Source: Macrotis lagotis (taxonomy: Eukaryota > Chordata > Mammalia > Peramelemorphia > Peramelidae). From it: a stretch of DNA of 64,000 bases. The stretch is from the NCBI RefSeq assembly GCF_037893015.1, contig NC_133658.1, forward strand, positions 16,727,249-16,791,248, given 5' to 3'. The notes beneath the pieces are model-generated. The model worked only from the letters and a program-made list of their open reading frames with translations, was not told where the DNA came from and ran no database searches. Shown here in pieces: positions 22,736-36,061 of this stretch; position 1 is the first letter of the stretch; every line of letters starts with the position of its first letter. The position numbers and the translations under genes are program-made.

Positions 22736-23009
22736 TAGGACTTGATGCATTCCGCAAACAGGTATGGCAGAAAACCCTCTTAGATCCATGTGAACTTTGT
22801 GTCGGGACATCGTCCATGATGGTGGCCAGAACCTCTGACCTCAGAGGTCAGTCTGAGAGCAGCCGGCTGTTTCTGAGCCAGGAAGGGTTGAATGGTCAGA
22901 TTGGGACACTCTTGTTCTGAGTCCCAAAAATTGGCGTTCACCCACAGTGCAAGGGAAGGTGGGAAGGAGAAAGGTGATAGAAGAGAGGATCCTGTACCCA
23001 GATGTTAAA

Positions 23010-23530
23010 TGGGAGGGTGGGGAAAGCCATTCTGCTTAAAGAAATATTGCATAATAAAAGATCATTGGATTGCCACATGGTGAAATGGAAGTGGGTTTCA
23101 AGGGTCCCCCCTAAAGTGGACAAACATGCTGAAATCAATAGGAGTGAGCTGAGATAGCCCTGGGGGGGGGGGGGGGTCTTCAAGTAGCATGAGGACCCAT
23201 GGCAACCTTCTAATGGCTAGGCCCCTTATTTAATGGACTGTCTTATGAAGAAGGGATTAGTGTGGTTCTACGTGACCCCAGGGCAGAACCAGGAGCAATG
23301 AGATGGGTAGGAGAGCTGAAAAAAGGCATATCAAGCAAATATTTGGGGAAATTTCTTTGTAACCAGAGTTGTCCTAAAGTGGAATTGGCTGGCCTTGAGA
23401 GGTGATGCTCTTCCCCCACCCCCCATACCATGGAAAATTTTAATAAAAAGCTGGATCATCACTAATCTGTTGTGGTTAGGGTTATCTGAGGGACCCTGAG
23501 GTCCCTCCTGACCTTGAAATCCTGTGACTC
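23010..23530 (-). repeat. CR1/L3-type LINE relic
   Basis: Blocks GAAGAAGGGATTAGTGTGGT, GCAGAACCAGGAGCAATG, CAGAGTTGTCCTAAAGTGGA and 'gaccctgaggtccctcctgaccttg' occur in the order of a CR1/L3 3' segment (opposite orientation to 38870-39185). Confidence 0.6.
23162..23176 (+). repeat. Poly-G (G15)
   Basis: Homopolymer inside the CR1/L3 relic, with G on the template strand of DPYSL2. Confidence 0.95.
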
Positions 23531-23579
23531 TGATAGGCACATCAAGAAAAAAATGAAAACAATCATAACTAACACCTCA

Positions 23580-23760
23580 TCTCACATTTTATAATATATT
23601 ATGGTTGGCAAATACTTTCTTCAGAACACCCCTAGGAGGGAGGAACAGGAAGCATTTACACCCATTTTACACGGGAGCAGACTGAGGCTCTTGAAGGTTG
23701 ACTGACACGGGCATGATCACACAGCTGCTATTGGCTGGACTGGGATTAACAGAAGTTTGG
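23580..23760 (-). repeat. MIR relic
   Basis: Inverted: CACCCATTTTACACGGGAGC and CACACAGCTGCTATTGGCTG. Confidence 0.6.
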
Positions 23761-23909
23761 TGATTTCCGGAGTTATCTTGTATCCCCCCTCCCATTCAGG
23801 GAGATCCATGATGTCAGAGGCCCCACTTCATCTAAACTTTGTACCTTGCTCAGGTGTGCTACAATAATCTGTGAATAGAAAACACTTAAGTGGGTTTTTT
23901 AATGAATTA

Positions 23910-24003
23910 AGGATAGATGGATGGATGGATAAATAGAATTATGGGTGGGTGGGTGGGTAGATGGATGGATGGATGGATGGATAAACAGAAGGATGGATAG
24001 ATG
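23910..24003 (+). repeat. (GATG)n/(GGGT)n array
   Basis: GATG units broken by a GGGT block. It ends about 200 bp from exon 13. Confidence 0.93.
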
Positions 24004-24163
24004 AATATAATAAATCTGCTAAATACCCTCCTTGTTAAAGTCTGCAACTAGCAGATACTCAATAAATTCCTGTGGATGGATTGCTCAAAACCACTCCAGT
24101 CCACAACTCTTCTGTGGGGCACTTCAATGTTCCTAAGACCTCCAATCAAGATCAAAGGCTCTA

Positions 24164-24382
<219 letters not shown>

Positions 24383-24784
24383 TCAATTAGCTGGGAAGAG
24401 AAGGGTAAAAAGAGTAAAAAGGAGTGGCGATCAATCATCCTTTCCTGGGAGGCCTCTCCTTCAATGAGGATGAAAGCTCAGATATGATGGAGCTAAAGAA
24501 AAACATTTTTAAAAAAGCAGATACAAGATCGTCCAGTGGGTGGCAGGCTTTCATCACCAAGCCTCACCCCATCTCGGCTGGCAATGCTTGGGGTGTGGGG
24601 GGAGGAAATGATTTTTATGCATTAAAAGAAGACCAAGACCTTTAAGCTTTCTTGTTAGAGGGGCTTCATCTCTAAATTCAGGTGTCATTTAGGGGAACCT
24701 CTTATCCCTAGGGATGGTCAGGAAGAAAACAGACAACCAAGTGTCTCATTCTTGATAGAGCAGAGTCCATTTCACTTCCATTTG

Positions 24785-24900
24785 AAATGTGTAAGCTCCT
24801 CGAGGACAGGGATGGCTTTTTGACTCCTCTCCGATCCCCAGTGCCTAGCACAATGATTAGCACATAGTAGGCACTACTAAATAAATGCTGACTGAACTTG
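24785..24900 (+). repeat. L2/MIR 3' end
   Basis: GTAAGCTCCTCGAGGACAGG, then GTGCCTAGCACAATGATTAG and ACTAAATAAATGCTGA. Confidence 0.65.
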
Positions 24901-25197
24901 GAGCCTCGTCCCTATTTTTATTTATTTATTTTTGAGGGTTTTTTCATGTTTAATTTATAATTATAATTTAATCTATGTTTAAACAGGGAAAGAGAGGGGA
25001 CCAGATGATAGGAGGGTCTTTCCAGCCCCATATCTAAGTCCATGAAGGGATCAAAGGGATTTCCTTGTGGGGCGCATTCCCCTCCTTGAGACCAAGGATG
25101 CACAGATTGCAGCACTGTTTATTCCACTACCACCACCCCTATCACCATCGTCACCTTCATCCTCCTCCAGACAGACAGAATCCCTGAAAATGTATCT

Positions 25198-25345
25198 AGG
25201 GATATCTAGGTGGCAAAGTGGACAACACAATGGTTCTAGTTCAAAAGGACCTGAGTTCAAAGTCAGCCTCAGAAGCTTAGTAGTAGCTGTGTGACCTTGG
25301 GCAAGTCACTTAACTCTGGTTACCTCCCAAAACATAAAATAATAA
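25198..25345 (+). repeat. Degenerate tRNA-derived SINE
   Basis: ATCTAGGTGGCAAAGTGGAC to GACCTTGGGCAAGTCACTTA and CCTCCCAAAACATAAAA. Confidence 0.75.
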
Positions 25346-25804
25346 AAGCTATCTAGTTGTTTCCCTTTTCTCTGCTCTGAGCTGAGTGAGCTAAGGAATC
25401 TCTCTCCCCTGGAGTGCACCAAAGCAGGGCCCCTCTCAGTGAAGCTTAGAATGCCAATGGGGTGGCATCTTGCCAGATGGAATGGAGGCTGGGAGATGGC
25501 CCCAACCATTCTCAAAGGATCCATGTGAGGATGCTATGGGAAGGCAGGGTTGCTCTGGGGTGGAGGTAAGGGGATTGGAAAGATGCCCCCGTAGGAAGCT
25601 TCCTTCAGGGAGAGAGTTAGACTGACAGCCACCACCACCCCACCAACCCTAACCCCCAAGGCTTCTGAAGGAGGCTCTGTCCCAGGCGCTGAGCAGCTAC
25701 CTTTCCTGACATCTTGTTGGTAAATGTGGACCCACCAAGACATAGCACCAACTTGGGACGAGGAAAGGAAGTGAGTCCGTCAGGCGGGGAGACTCCTAGG
25801 AGGG

Positions 25805-25990
25805 AGGTAGTGTGGTGTGGTAGAAGAAGTATAAGCTATGGAGTCAAGAGGACCTGGATTCAAATCCCACCTCTGACCCTTCCTACCTGCAGGGCACTTT
25901 GCTAAACCCCAGTTTCCCCCTCCATAAAATGAAGGAAATGGGCCAGATCAGGAGGCTGGACTCAAAACTGTTCTTGTGCTGGCTCCCTCT
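25805..25990 (+). repeat. Ther/MIR relic
   Basis: GGAGTCAAGAGGACCTGGAT and TTTCCCCCTCCATAAAATGA. Confidence 0.6.
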
Positions 25991-26139
25991 GACAATCTGG
26001 TATAGGTTAAAGAGTGACTGACCCCTCCTCAGAAGAACATTTTTAAACAATCAAAGGAAATGCTAAATTTCAGTTATGAAAACCAAGATGTGACCGATTT
26101 TCCAATTGAGTCCACAGACTCCCTAAATCTGAGAACCCA

Positions 26140-26420
26140 CATTCAGAACTCTTGAACTACATGGTCTCAGGGGTCCCTTCCAGCACCAGCTTCAGAAACC
26201 TCTGGGTGACTTTGGATATATATGTGTGTCTTTAGTCTTTATTTCTTCCTCTGTAAAATAAGAGAGAAAGACTAGTGAGTCCCTTAGCTCCTCCTAGCAC
26301 CCAATTTATGGCCATCTGTGTGTGGTTCAGAGAAAGCTCTCTGGGGCTCAGTTTCCCCATCTGTAATATAAGGAGAATGAACTAACTGGTCTCTGAAGCC
26401 ATTGTTGGCTCTGGAGCTAG
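26140..26420 (+). repeat. Two overlapping Ther/MIR tail relics
   Basis: Two successive 'ctctgtaaaat'/'catctgtaatat' tails, each followed by a 'ggtctctgaagcc'-like end. Confidence 0.5.
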
Positions 26421-26631
26421 ACTCTCAGGACTCCCTAAATGGACAGCCCAAGCACTAAGATGCTAGCAAAAACCAAGCCAGGATGGCCTTCAGCATGCTC
26501 AGAGTCTTCTCTGTAGAAGGATCAAAGCAATAAGCAATGAAGGGGTGTCAAAGAGCCCTAGTGAAGGGAGTATCTGTCACAAGGCACATACAAGTCTGTA
26601 TCGTAGGCTCACCATCTGCCCCAAACTCCTG

Positions 26632-26825
26632 ACTTCTGGACCGGGAGTCAGGAAAACCCAAATTCAAAGCCCACCTCAGACATTCTTTAGCTGGGTGACC
26701 TTGGGCAAGTCATTTAACTTATGTCTGCCTCAGTTTCTTGAATTGTAAAATGAGGATTATCAAATGTCATAATATTTGTAAAATATTCAGTTGACACATA
26801 GGTTAATTATTAAAATGCTTACTTC
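26632..26825 (+). repeat. MIR relic
   Basis: GGGAGTCAGGAAAACCCAAA, TGACCTTGGGCAAGTCATTT and CAGTTTCTTGAATTGTAAAA. Confidence 0.7.
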
Positions 26826-27069
26826 CTTATCCCTTCTCTATAACCCTCCAAATCTCAGAAATACTCGGAAGACTCCATGCTAGAAACTTCCCAGTTCTTA
26901 GCTGATTGGTGTCTCCGTGCCTAGGGACTCAGAAGGGGGATCCAACCAGACTCACCTAAATCCAATCTCCCCCCCCCACGACATTTAAAACAGTGCAGTC
27001 CTGACCCTGGAACTTTTACAGGTGCCTTGAGGGACTCAGGATGTGTCCAAGGCTCCTTGGGGACATTCA

Positions 27070-27340
27070 CAGGATCATAGAATCATAAATCAGAAGCTAG
27101 AAAGGACCCCAGAGGTTATCTAATCTATCCCTTAATACATGTGTGGAAAATAAGGGAGGTCACAGATAAGAGCATCAGTATTGACCTTGGAGACTCTTTT
27201 AATTCCCTCATAACAGAGAAGAGGAACCTGAGGTCAGAGAAGGGAAGGGATTTGATCAAGGTCATACAGATATTAAATGACAGAGGTAGGATTCAAACCC
27301 AGGTCCTTCAACTCCTTTCCCCTGTTCCAAGTTGTCTCCC
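27070..27340 (-). repeat. Ther/MIR relic pair
   Basis: Inverted: ATCATAGAATCATAAATCAG, GGACCCCAGAGGTTATC and GATTCAAACCCAGGTCCTTC. Confidence 0.55.
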
Positions 27341-27632
27341 ATTCCTCATTCCCTCCCAAGTCCTTTTTGGAAGGGTCAGTCCCAGCTTCAGAGTGAGAGG
27401 AACATCTGACAGCCCGGGATACTTCCTTCATCCCCAACTCTTGCTCTTCCAGATGTGATCAGTGATATCCTTTGGGACCTCCTCTTAAATATGCATAAGG
27501 ACTCAAGGCTTCCCCGAAGCTTCCTGAAGGCCTCAGCTCTTTTCTCTAGAAAGATCCTGTGGTCCCAGATGACAACCTTGTTGCACTGAACAAGGCAAAT
27601 AGTGGATGTGATATGTGGGCTTGGGATCATTA

Positions 27633-27914
<282 letters not shown>

Positions 27915-28004
27915 TTAGAAGTAGCAAAGACTTCTGGAGGGATCGGAAAGCAACATGGTGACACACTGCATTGCACTTATTCCATCGTCCTGCCACCCAA
28001 TGAG

Positions 28005-28150
28005 TGAATGAGGAGAATACCGGAGATCTTGGTTCTAGCCACATATTAGTATATGATTGTATGAGGACGAGTCATTATACTTTTCTGATGCCTCAGTTTC
28101 TTTGGCTATAAATTTGAGAAAATGTTGACCCTCAGCATCACAGAGCTAAA
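28005..28150 (+). repeat. MIR relic
   Basis: 'tgatgcctcagtttctttggct' tail with an eroded head. Confidence 0.5.
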
Positions 28151-28394
28151 TGCACTTCAGTTCAAATATTTCCTTTTAGACAGGAGGGTGCTGAGGGTTG
28201 AGGGATAGATACAGGTGCATGATCTTAGGTCCCAGTTCCAATACAAAGCTAAACCTTACTGCTCCCTCACTACCTTAACCCAGTGTTCTGAATAAAGTAG
28301 ATAGCGAACAAATGTTCTTTTCCTCCAAAGTTATCCTTTTCCTCCATCACACTATGCTACCTAAAGAACTATCTTCATGTTTTGCTGAATAAGA

Positions 28395-28720
28395 ACCCCC
28401 TCATTCATTCAACAAACATTGTCAACCATTTAATAATATGAAGCAGTCACTGCACTACAAAGACAGATGTAAAATAACCCCTACCCTCATAGTGCTGATA
28501 TTCTATTGGGGGGAAACCTCATGGACATGTATAAATTCATACAAATTTGAGACATTTTTGGACATGACCAACATGGGAATTTGATTTGCTTGACTGCATA
28601 CTTTTTAAGAGCTCTGTTTTCTCTTTTTTCTTGTATGTAAAGGAAGGAAGAGTGGAGAGAATGAAAATAAATTCCTGTTAAATGAAAAATAAAATCAAAA
28701 ACCAAATTCACCATAAAGAA
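28395..28720 (+). repeat. Repeat X fragment and an unnamed dispersed repeat
   Basis: 28395-28530 holds CATTCATTCAACAAACATTG and GATATTCTATTGGGGGGAAA (repeat X). 28540-28700 holds GACCAACATGGGAATTTGAT and GAAAATAAATTCCTGTTAAA, a motif set I have seen in other mammalian dispersed repeats. Confidence 0.5.
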
Positions 28721-29719
28721 ATTCTGGGAGAGGGGGAGGAGCTGCTATCTCATCTGGAAAAGTGAGTTGTAGCCAGGTCTAACAGAAGAGTCTGGTTTTT
28801 TTATCCTTTCTAATAAAACAAAGCCCCCTCCAACTTTTGGAATAGAGAAGGGTCCTGATCAGACCTTGTCTTTGGAGATAACACTTTAGCAACTTCAGGG
28901 AGAGTCCATTGGAAGGACTGGGGAAGCAACGAGATCCATTAGGAGGTGATTAATACTCTAATCCAGAACAGAGGCGATGAGAGAGCAAAACTGTTAGAAC
29001 AGTCTGGAAATCAGCTGTGGAGGTGGAATCTATAAGACCTAATAACTGGATATATGGAGGAGAGAGGGGGGAAGTTGGGGGAGGACACATGGTTGAAAAC
29101 TTATACAATTGGCAAGATGATGGTCCTCAGAACAGAAATGGGCAAGTCGGGAGGAGAGGTGACTTTAGGAGAAAGATCAGGAATTCCCAAAGTTGCTGCT
29201 TCAATCTAGCCTGGCTTCCCCAAGCATTCGTTAAAACGGTGGTTAAGCCAAAAGCAAAGCAAAGCCCCAAATGAAAGGATTGTGGCAGCTTAAGAGAAAA
29301 GTCTCTTCACTCAAACTCAAATAGCTGAAGTCGGTGAGAGCCAAGAAAAACATAGCATGTCCCTGTGGCTTCAAGCTTGCCCTGGGCAAACAGTGCCACA
29401 TCTGTCCGAGTGCTTGGGAAACCCTCCCAGCTCCATGTTGGGATGGATTGAAAAAAACTTTTCTGGGACACTTAAATATCCACATGGTAGAGACCAACCT
29501 TATCCTGCCCAGATTCACTAGCCAGAGCTCTGCCACACTGCTTAGGGCCCACCACTCACCTTTCTGTCCCACAACCTGTTCTGGAGTAGCTGTCTGACGC
29601 TCCATCTCCTACCTCCATGTACTGGGCACGAGTCATTCCTCCATCTAAATGCTCCCTTCTTACCTCTATTGCTTAAAATTCCTAAATTTCCCATGAAGCT
29701 CAGCTCTGGTACCTTGAGA

Positions 29720-29915
29720 TAATTGATGACACAGCAGTGGGCTTGGAGTTGGGAAGACCTGGGGTCAAACTCAGCCTCAGATACTCAGCAACTGGGTGAA
29801 TCTGGGCCAAGTCAACTGCTGCATGCCTCAGTTTCCTCAAGTGTAAAATAGCGTTGTTGGGAGGATCAAAGAGTGCTTCATATATAGTAATTACCTCATA
29901 AATGCTTATTCCCTT
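29720..29915 (+). repeat. MIR relic
   Basis: GGAGTTGGGAAGACCTGGGG, CTCAGTTTCCTCAAGTGTAA and a 'cataaatgcttattccc' end. Confidence 0.7.
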
Positions 29916-29976
29916 CCCTCTCTTGATCCCCCTTAATTTTAGTGCCTTCATTCTGTTGTGTATGTCCAAGTTGTCA

Positions 29977-30026
29977 CATATATATATATATATGTATGTA
30001 TACACACACACACACACACACATATA
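29977..30026. repeat. (TA)n(CA)n microsatellite
   Basis: ATATAT followed by ACACAC and again ATATAT. Confidence 0.95.
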
Positions 30027-30129
30027 TATGCAGAGTTGTATATTATCTTCCCCATTGTTCCCAGGAACAGGAACAGGAAACGTCATTTATCTTGCTCTGA
30101 ATCCCTGTACATTGTTCTAAATAGGTTCT

Positions 30130-30261
30130 CTTTTTTTAATGTTTTTTTTTGAAAAGCAATGGAGTTAAGTGACTTGCCCAAAGTCACACAGGCAATTATT
30201 GTGTCTGAGGCTGGATTTGAACTCAGGTCCTCCTGGCTCCACTGCGCCACCTAGCTGCCCC
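30130..30261 (-). mobile_element. SINE-A insertion with 14-bp TSD
   Basis: TCTAAATAGGTTCT flanks it at 30116-30129 and 30262-30275. Confidence 0.92.
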
Positions 30262-30294
30262 TCTAAATAGGTTCTTAATGAATATTTACTGACT

Positions 30295-30535
30295 ACCACC
30301 ATCTATTCCATGAAATCTTTCCTGATCCTCCTAGTAATTAGCTATTCTCTCCATCCCCAAATTGTCTCGAATTTCCTCAACTGTTAACATTGGTAAAATT
30401 TCAAGTCTTCTGCCTCCTTCAATAGAATCGAAGCTCCTGGCGGGCAAGGGCTAGCTAATTGGGGTCTTTGTATCTCTCGCCTAATGTAGCGCCCAGCCCC
30501 CACCGCTCACATGGGCTCAATAAACGTGTTCTGAA
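30295..30535 (+). repeat. L2 LINE 3' end relic
   Basis: CATGAAATCTTTCCTGATCC, then ATAGAATCGAAGCTCCTGGC and GGCTCAATAAACGTG match the order of the L2 3' UTR. Confidence 0.65.
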
Positions 30536-30934
30536 GGGAAATGGTTGGCCCTGCTCCTAGGGACCCACCAAGGATGCAGATGCTTAGACAGGCAACTCCA
30601 ATTCTGCAAACCAGCTGGGGTTTCAGTTGAACCTGGAACACTAAACATTCCGGCAAGATTACTGCAACCACGCAAATTAGCCCAAGCCCCAAAGGCCACA
30701 AGCCTGAAAAACATTTATACTGTGGCCAAGGAGGAATGAGAGAAAAACAAAAATCTCTTCTCTCAGATGTCGCCGACCAGCATCGTGGGGTGTTGGCTGA
30801 TAAGGATGGGGATGTTGGCAGTTGGAAAGAGAGTATCAAACAACAAGATGGTTTGGTTTTCTCTATAGGCAGGATTATAACTAGGGATCTAACAGCTTCT
30901 GGTATTACTCTTGTAGGACCTTCATTTTACTTGG

Positions 30935-31035
30935 GGATAATAACCCACCTCACGCGGTTGTTTCGAGGATCAAATGAGATAATATATATAGAATGAATTT
31001 TATGGACTTTAAAGCATTAAATACTATTATTACAG
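30935..31035 (+). repeat. Ther/MIR tail relic
   Basis: GGGGATAATAACCCACCTCA and GAGGATCAAATGAGATAATA. Confidence 0.65.
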
Positions 31036-32254
31036 TGTGTATGTTCAAAAGAGAAAGATTATTTCTTCACCAGATTCCCATCTGCCCAATGCCTTTTAGC
31101 CCTAGGCTTGTTCCAACAGTAATTTGATGTCATAATTAGAAGGGATGGGGGATACCTATAGTTTATGTGGGAGGCTCCAAATAGTAAATGGAATTCTTGC
31201 TAAGACCAACAAAGTTGACATGGGCTGGGCATGGTGGGCCATACATGGACTGTTCAATGAAGCTAATATGGTAAACTGGCAATTTCCTTTGGGCTCCCTG
31301 GGCCACAAGAACAGGAGGGAGTGATAGCTCACCAGGATTCCTTGGATGACCTGGAATGAGACCCTTCCAAGTGACAAGGAACATGGGGCCCACATAGATA
31401 GGTCTTGAAAAACTTCAATTTCATATGAAGAAAGAAAAGTGATTCTTCTCTTCTCCAAGCTAAAAAATCCCCTCTTTCTTATAGATCCAAGTGTCAGAGG
31501 GAGGATATGAATTCACATCTTCCTGACTCCGTGCCCATGACCTGATCTATGGCACCCCTCCCCCATGATGTGACCCCTGGAAGATGGCAGTTCCCCAAGT
31601 TCCAAGGTCCTTATTGTTCTTATCAACTCAAGCCTCCTCTCCCTCATTCCCACTGCCCAGAGAGCAGCCAGCCGGACCCGGCCCCTCTCTGACCAGTTAG
31701 CCAGTGGAGAATCTTTCAAGGTCATTGCCTACAAATGGGCAATGTTCCCAGACAACTAGTTGAACAATTTCCTTTGCAGCTCCCAAATGACCAGAACCCA
31801 CCCAAGAGACTCTCATGGCATCTGGACCATCCATCGCCATTAGTCCTTTTTCCGATTAGATAAGGCCATGGGGTGCAATGGTTCCTGAAAAGGCAAGTGA
31901 GAAGCATAGCCCTCACTATGATAAACATAATTGTGTATGACTCCACCAGTTGCTTGGAGGAATAGTCCTCTTCAGCACCAAAGGATGTCTATGGATTATT
32001 GCCCAAATGACTGAGGATCTAAATCTGTTTGAAAACTAGACCTTCTCCCCAATAATAGCCCCATTCCCCCCAGGGGAAATCAAATCCTAATCCCAGTCCA
32101 AGCCCCGATGTGCCACCAAGGGGAGACCCAAGCTTCCTCAGCTCACATTATTCTACCCTTTCACTGAAATGAATCCTAACCTTTCCTCCCCATTCTGGGA
32201 CCCAACTTCCCCTTATCCCTTGAGCAATAGACATGAGGCCTTGGGACACCATGG

Positions 32255-32425
32255 GCAGAACACTAGACTTGGAATAAAGACGATCTAAGATTGAATTCTA
32301 TTTCAAACACTCCCTAGCTGTGTCCCTGGGCAACTCATTTATGTCTACCTCCATTGTGTCATCTGTAAAATGAAGGGTTGGACGTAATGGTCCTTCCAGC
32401 TCTGCATCTAAGATCTCATAATTCT
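32255..32425 (+). repeat. Ther-type relic
   Basis: CACTAGACTTGGAATAAAGA, CATCTGTAAAATGAAGGGTT and GGTCCTTCCAGCTCTGCATC. Confidence 0.65.
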
Positions 32426-32999
32426 ATTTGTGGGCTCATCTTTTCCTCCTTTCCTTCTCCTAACATTGCCAGCCCCTTCAGTCTCAGGTAACCAGTAATG
32501 AATCCCTAGAAAGTCACCATGTACCTTAGCCAGGAAAAGCTCTAAAGGGATCTGGAGAGAAATTCTTCCTGTTTCCTGGAGTCATTGGGTCCTTTCTCAC
32601 TGAGTATCTCCTTGACTCTGACTCAGTTCCTCGCTAAACCAACTGACCTCCAGTCACCATCAAGGTAGCAGAACTGACGCCTGAACTCGGGTCCTGTAAC
32701 TCTAAATCCAGCAGGCTTTCCCACTGATTCTCACATGCTCTCACTCCACTAGTCAATGACATGAATTATCTCAGTCAATTGGGGAAACTGGAAGCAACCT
32801 AAGAGACTGAAAAGAAATCAGAGTTTAAGCAAGTCAAGATGCTCACAACAATGGAAATGGCAGCCCCAGCTCTAGGTCGCTAGGGCTTTTTGCCATCAGA
32901 TGCTTCCTCCAACTGTCCAAGAGCGTTCGTTGACTGGACTCAGAAGCCCTGAGTTCAGGAGAATCAAGATAGTGGAATAAAGGCAGGGACTCATTTGAG

Positions 33000-33155
33000 C
33001 TCTCCCTCAAACCCCTCCACAGACCCTGAGCTCAAATCTCTCCTCTGAGGTTAAAAACCTATGTGACCTTGGAGAGGCCTCAGTATCCTCCTGGAAAACG
33101 AGGAGGTTGGGCTAAATGGTCTCTGGGATCCCTTCTAGCGTGAAAGCTGTGGACT
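33000..33155 (+). repeat. Ther-type relic
   Basis: GAGCTCAAATCTCTCCTCTG and GGGCTAAATGGTCTCTGGGA. Confidence 0.55.
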
Positions 33156-33474
33156 TTTATTGGAAGAACTTGGAAAAATTGGAAAGACAGTCAAGATTCT
33201 TGATGGCTCTACAAATATTCCTTAGCTATGGACCTCAGGAAATTGTAAAGCTCTCTCACTACCCAACCTTCCCTTTTTGTTAGTATCATCATGCTCCCGT
33301 TGTGGCTGCAGAGCCAGGAGAGTCAAACACAACTCTCACCTGCAGGATGGGGGAAAGGGAAGAGAGACAGAAGGTTCCAACACATCAATATTGAGAATCC
33401 AAGGAAAGGGTATCATTGAAGAAGTGCATGGTGGATGTGTGATATAGCAAGATGGAGGGATGGTCAATGGAGAG

Positions 33475-33476
<2 letters not shown>

Positions 33477-33530
<54 letters not shown>

Positions 33531-33615
33531 CAGAGAGACAGAGACAGAGAGACAGAGACAGAGAGAGAGAGAGACACACACACACAGAGAGAGAGACAAA
33601 GAGACAGAGACAGAG

Positions 33616-33665
<50 letters not shown>
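33477..33665 (+). repeat. (GA)n/(CAGA)n/(CA)n compound microsatellite
   Basis: About 190 nt, GA-rich throughout with CACACA islands at 33573-33585 and 33616-33621. The open frames here (Arg-Glu or Ser-Leu repeats) are spurious. Confidence 0.95.
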
Positions 33666-33670
<5 letters not shown>

Positions 33671-33689
33671 ACATGCATTGGACCTCAAG

Positions 33690-33880
33690 TCAAAGAGGCC
33701 TAAGTCTGAATTACTGAGATGACACCCTGAGTAAACCATCGGTTTCTGATCTGTTAAATGGGAATATGAACAGCACCTACCTCCGAGGTAGTTGGGAGAA
33801 TCAAGTGAGATAACATAGGGATTTGCAAATCTTAAAGTGATAAAGAAATACTAGTGATTATCAGTTTTATTATCATGATT
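33690..33880 (+). repeat. Ther/MIR relic next to microsatellite
   Basis: CTGTTAAATGGGAATATGAA and GAATCAAGTGAGATAACATA. Confidence 0.55.
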
Positions 33881-33957
33881 TGAGATATCAAAAGAAAACA
33901 AGGAAAGCCAATTGCATGTTGGGTAGCCTCTTCATGGAAAACCTAAGGGAAGATTGT

Positions 33958-34137
33958 GTGGCCCAGTCAACAGGGTGTTGGATTTGGGATCTTTAAGAAG
34001 ACCTAAGTTCAAATCCTGCCTCTGACACTGGAGAAAAGTCACTTAATATCTCTGGGCCTAAGTTTCTTCATCTGTAAAATTAGGAGATAGAACCCAATGA
34101 TTTCTACAGTTTCTTCCAGCTCTAAATCTATGATCCT
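33958..34137 (+). repeat. Ther-type relic
   Basis: AAGTTCAAATCCTGCCTCTG, CATCTGTAAAATTAGGAGAT and TCTTCCAGCTCTAAATCTAT. Confidence 0.7.
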
Positions 34138-34724
34138 AAGAGTCCCAAAGGAGGGGAAGGGAAGAATGAGTTGGTTGCAGGGGCCGTCATTGGATGGAGA
34201 AGCTGAATCAATGAATCTGGAAGCTGCCAGTAGCAAACAGAGTGACAACTTTATAGAGATAACCTTAGGATAGAAATAGAGTCTAACTAGCGACCAGTAT
34301 TATAAGCCAATGTAAGTCATTCTACTTCACCAACCTGAACAAATGAAGGAGATGACTGTCTAGTGGTTTGTGATGAGGGGTGAAGGGGAGGGAGAACAGC
34401 TACCAGTACAAGGAAAGACAAGAAAGACGGGGCACCCCTGGATCATGGTTTGAGGAGGCATCAGAACTCAGTCAGACCAGTTCATTCACAACTGACTCTT
34501 TTCTTGGAAAAGGGCAGAAGACAAGATCCAGGGACCTTCAGATCTGGCAGCTAGAGCCTTGAACATGGGAGATAAGTCATTGCCCCAACTGGAAGAAAGT
34601 AGCCGGGAAAAAGACAGAGATGTCTGCAAGAAGGAACTTAGCTAAGAGCCGCTGGTAACTGAGGTGAGCAACCGAAGGAGGCTGGGACTTCACGCTCAAG
34701 GCCTTCTGCTCCTCTTTCTCTTGA

Positions 34725-34920
34725 TCTTCCTCTCTTTCTTTCTTTCTCTATTGGATCAAGGAAGCCAAAACTTTTCCCTGCTCAGCTCCTCTCTCTCCCT
34801 CTTTTCTTTACCAGGCGGTGAGGAAAACAACTGTCTTCCAAGGGGCAGAGCATTCTGCCTCTCTCTCTCTCTGTCTCTCTCTCACTCCTTGTCTCTCTCT
34901 ATCTGTCTCTATCTATCTGC
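34725..34920 (-). repeat. CT-rich simple sequence
   Basis: TTTCTTTCTTTCTC followed at 34859 onward by CTCTCTCTCTCTGTCTC. This is the one long tract in the gene with pyrimidines on the plus strand. Confidence 0.85.
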
Positions 34921-35674
34921 CTAACCTTACCACATAGAAAGCCCTCATGAAATGTTCATTAACTGGACACAGGCACAAGAACCTTCATGTGGCAGCATGT
35001 GCCGGCTTCATCGCCTCTCAGATCCCCTCGATTTTTCCATTTCAGTGAACTCTTAGAGTCCTTTTCTCCTTTGCTGTCATAGCAATCCTGTTACGAAGCA
35101 GAGAGATGCAGGGGCAGGGGAGAGGGGAGAGCTAGAAGTGGGTCAGAAGTACTTGGGTTTCGGCTCTGGACCTGTCCTGCCTTGGCTGAGGAGTTCCCTC
35201 TCAGAGGTCCCCTGAACCAATGAAATCCTGGGTTGGTCCATCCTCCCCCCACCAATCCCATAAGACAGATACCCATACAATTCACCCCATTTTAAAGATC
35301 AGGAAACAGCAGATCAAAGAGATGAACCAACGGACTGCCCATGGCCACAAGGATAATATGCTGTTCAAGAAGAGATTCAAATCCAGGTCCCTGGTGATCC
35401 CACAGCGATCCCTCTGTCCCCATGCTCTGCTATCATGTGTGGCCAGTTTGGGTGGAGGGACCAGGTGGACCCAAGCTCCTGCCCCAAGTTCCAAAATACT
35501 GACTCTTATAATCTGCACATTTGCAAGTTGGCAGTTGTACCATTTTCCACTCCCAATGTTCCTTTCAAAATTTTGGAATCAACCCAAAGAGAACAATAGG
35601 TACTTTCCCTCCCAGAATTCCCTGGACAACTGATCTGGGATTCCAAACCTGGAGGGAGCTATCAGCAGTGGCAT

Positions 35675-35694
35675 GGGGGGGGGGGGGGGGGGGG
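35675..35694 (+). repeat. Poly-G (G20)
   Basis: Longest homopolymer in the window apart from A-rich tails. Confidence 0.95.
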
Positions 35695-36061
35695 CGGTGC
35701 ATGGAAAAAGAAAAAAAGAAAAAAGACAAATGGGGAGTTTTCCTCCAATGGCCCCCAGCTCCAGGACTCAATCTAAATGACTCTTCTCTCACACAATGGC
35801 TCAGGATACTGGAAGCAGCCTCACCCACTGACATCAGTCAGGGTTTGTTTTTCTCTTTAACCCGGGGCTAGAAAGTGCCAGGAAGAGATGGGAATGACAG
35901 GAGGGCAAGAAGGCTCCTTGAGCATGGCCCAAGAGGAGCAGAAGAGACTCCAGACACCTCCCCTTCTCTAAAGCAGGAAGGATTGGGGTGTGTGGCCCCC
36001 ACAGAGCCCTCAGAAGTCCTGGGACCCTCTAGGCCACAATACAGCAATGACCAAGTGAAGA

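Noticed and set aside
33336..33739. Several overlapping Ser-Leu and Arg-Glu repeat frames
   Set aside because: They are translations of the GA/CA microsatellite at 33477-33665.
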